DNA from: JAGNZR01 sp051646055 | Lineage (GTDB): Bacteria > Fusobacteriota > Fusobacteriia > Fusobacteriales > Fusobacteriaceae | Assembly: GCA_051646055.1 (NCBI GenBank) | Contig: JBOFCM010000005.1 | Location: 1-8,090, forward strand | Direction: 5' to 3' | Length of the DNA stretch: 8,090 bases | Shown: in pieces, positions 6,841 through 8,090 of the stretch | Layout of the letters: every line of letters starts with the position of its first letter | Position numbering within the stretch: position 1 is the first letter of the stretch | Made by a program: the position numbers and the translations under genes | The notes under the pieces: model-generated | The model's database searches: none | Told to the model about the DNA's origin: nothing | What the model saw: the letters and a program-made list of their open reading frames with translations, nothing else

Positions 6841-7632
6841 TTACAAATTATTGAAAAGCGATCTTCCAAATTTTTCTTTTCCATAATCTTGAATCATTTT
6901 TTTTCCTGGAGGTGATTCTAAAAACTCTACTATTTTTTTTATACTCTCTTTTTTAGATTCTTCCTCTTGAGAAAGTTCTACTAAAGAATATATATTCTTT
7001 AAAGAGTCATCCTCATCTATAGGAATCTCTTTCAATTTAAAAGCCTTCTCTAGAGAATAAAAAGTTCCATTATCTGAAAGAGTTATTCCATCCATTTCCG
7101 AGGTTATATGGAGTGTTCTGGCCATTCCCTGGCCTATCTCCCTATAATTTTTAAACTTCGGCTCCACTCCTATCTCTTTCCAAAGTGCCAGTTCTTTACT
7201 GTGGGTGCCTGATCTATCTCCCCTGGAAAAAAATGGGATATTCTCCCTCTGAATCTTAGCCAGTATCTCTCTAATATTTTCAGGGAAATTTTCTAAATTA
7301 AAATCTTGTGAGGTGACCAATACAAAATGATTATACATTATGGGATGACGTTTTTCTCCATATCCATCCTGTATAAATTTTTCTTCTCTCACTGGATCAT
7401 GGATAAAGAGCAGGTCCACATCCTTTCTTTTTCCCAGCTCTAGAGCTTCCCCTGTTCCCTTGGCTACCCACTGTATCTCTATATTTTTTTGTGATTTTAG
7501 TTCTTTGGACAATTTTGTCAAAAATCCCGTATCATCTAGAGATGTTGTCGTTCCAATTAAAATACTTTGGGAATAGACAACTGCTCCAAAGAGTAGGTGC
7601 AGGAGCACAGTTATTTTTTTTAGTTTAAACAT
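6841..7632 (-). CDS. tupA: TupA-type tungstate (or molybdate) ABC transporter substrate-binding protein
   Basis: This 263-residue exported receptor binds an oxyanion outside the inner membrane and presents it to a TupBC-type importer. A signal peptide (KLKKITVLLHLLFGAVVYS) ends at a plausible signal peptidase I site near VYS21. There is no lipobox. Family marks are TTTS (28-31) with a following DDTG, GTGEALELG (59-67), DLLFIHDP (73-80), GYGEKRHPIMYNHFVLV (90-106) and SRGDRSGTH (136-144); TTTS and the SRGD-SGTH block are characteristic of TupA. The ATG has GGAGGAG 7 nt upstream. It overlaps the preceding gene by 13 bp and is followed after 26 bp by the molybdopterin oxidoreductase. The permease and ATPase genes (tupB, tupC) are not beside it, which is unusual. 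Tungstate is the likely ligand from the family; molybdate cannot be ruled out. Confidence 0.87.
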   Translation of the reverse strand: MFKLKKITVLLHLLFGAVVYSQSILIGTTTSLDDTGFLTKLSKELKSQKNIEIQWVAKGTGEALELGKRKDVDLLFIHDPVREEKFIQDGYGEKRHPIMYNHFVLVTSQDFNLENFPENIREILAKIQRENIPFFSRGDRSGTHSKELALWKEIGVEPKFKNYREIGQGMARTLHITSEMDGITLSDNGTFYSLEKAFKLKEIPIDEDDSLKNIYSLVELSQEEESKKESIKKIVEFLESPPGKKMIQDYGKEKFGRSLFNNL

Positions 7633-8090
7633 ATTATCTCTCCTCCGTGGTTAAGCTTGTAACCTGGCATACACTCTATTTTTTCTTTAAAATAACTGGA
7701 TTTTAAAAATTCTATAAAATCTTTTATCTTCTCCTCTTCCAAATTTTCCTTCAATACTAAAAAATCATATTCTTCATCCTTGAGAGGTATAAAATCCAGA
7801 TCTAAGATATTGGCAGTTTCCGCTATTCCCAGTCCCATGTTAGCTATTCCAGATTTTATAGCCATTCCCACTTCTAGATGGGTAGCTCTCTCCTGCTGAT
7901 ATCCTTGGATTTCCTTGGGCTCTATCTCTTCCTGTGCTAGAAGATAATCTAAAAGTACTCTTGTACCTGATCCTCTTTGACGGTTGACAAACTGAACATC
8001 TCCTCTCAGAATATCCTTTATTCCCCTTATCTCTAAAGGATTTCCTTTTTCAACCAATATTCCTTGAACTCTTTTTATCCCCTTCAGCAG
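7620..8090 (-). CDS. PBP-like (molybdate-binding-type) domain protein, C-terminal part; 5' end outside window
   Basis: The frame stays open to the right edge (…KRVQGILVEKGNP), so the TTG at 8057 is not the true start. The visible 156 residues form a cytoplasmic periplasmic-binding-protein-like domain (PF12727 type). Landmarks are VQGILVEKGNP, FVNRQRGSGTRVLLDYLL, ATHLEVGMAIKSGIANMGLGI and LDFIPLKDEEYDFLV. This domain usually sits at the C-terminus of either MoeA-like molybdenum insertases or helix-turn-helix regulators of molybdate genes; which one applies here cannot be told without the missing N-terminal part. No signal peptide can be judged. The gene overlaps tupA by 13 bp, with the oxidoreductase next, so a role in molybdate or tungstate sensing or insertion into the pterin cofactor is likely. 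Its final residues (…HGGEIICLN) end in a plain TAA stop. Confidence 0.8.
   Translation of the reverse strand: MLKGIKRVQGILVEKGNPLEIRGIKDILRGDVQFVNRQRGSGTRVLLDYLLAQEEIEPKEIQGYQQERATHLEVGMAIKSGIANMGLGIAETANILDLDFIPLKDEEYDFLVLKENLEEEKIKDFIEFLKSSYFKEKIECMPGYKLNHGGEIICLN
7640..7646 (-). promoter_or_regulatory. Ribosome binding site (GGAGGAG) of tupA
   Basis: A near-ideal site lies 7 nt before the tupA ATG (7632-7630) and inside the 3' end of the upstream gene. With the 13-bp overlap it points to coupled or closely coordinated translation of the two genes. Confidence 0.7.

Noticed and set aside
1..8090. CRISPR array, tRNA/rRNA gene, insertion sequence or attachment site
   Set aside because: I saw no spaced direct repeats, transposase, terminal inverted repeats or cloverleaf sequence; nearly all bases are accounted for by protein genes.

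Overview
The window is a compact, low-GC, AT-rich bacterial segment with gaps between genes mostly under 30 bp. Frequent AGA and ATA codons, strong GGAGG ribosome binding sites, two exported binding proteins without a lipobox and an anaerobe-type metalloenzyme set suggest an anaerobe. A member of Fusobacteriota (Ilyobacter/Propionigenium/Cetobacterium-like) is my best guess, but it rests on general character, not on a marker gene.

Layout. Bases 1-1706 read rightward: the 3' end of a MATE-family efflux transporter gene, then, through an ATGA overlap, a compact OLD-like ATPase-TOPRIM protein. Everything else reads leftward in two groups. Group A (4643 down to 1713) is endonuclease IV (nfo), a small nitroreductase-fold flavoprotein, and a family 5 (peptide/nickel-type) solute-binding protein. 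The last two overlap by 14 bp, and the binding protein starts at TTG. Group B (right edge down to 4829) is the 3' part of a gene with a cytoplasmic molybdate-binding-like (PBP-like) domain, a TupA-type exported tungstate-binding protein, and a single-subunit molybdopterin oxidoreductase.

Boundaries. A 28-bp perfect palindrome with T tracts on both sides (about 4732-4773) ends group B. A candidate promoter just beyond it starts group A. Group A ends at a hairpin plus eight-T terminator that lies inside the last codons of the convergent OLD-like gene, because only 6 bp separate the two genes.

How the genes work together. Group B reads as a metal-oxyanion and pterin-cofactor module. TupA captures tungstate (or molybdate), the PBP-domain protein probably acts in metal sensing or insertion during cofactor synthesis, and the oxidoreductase is the likely user of the cofactor. 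Group A combines DNA base-excision repair, a flavin reductase and an orphan nutrient-binding protein, with no obvious single pathway. The OLD-like protein is the only candidate defence-type gene. It has an intact TOPRIM metal site but a degenerate ATPase half.
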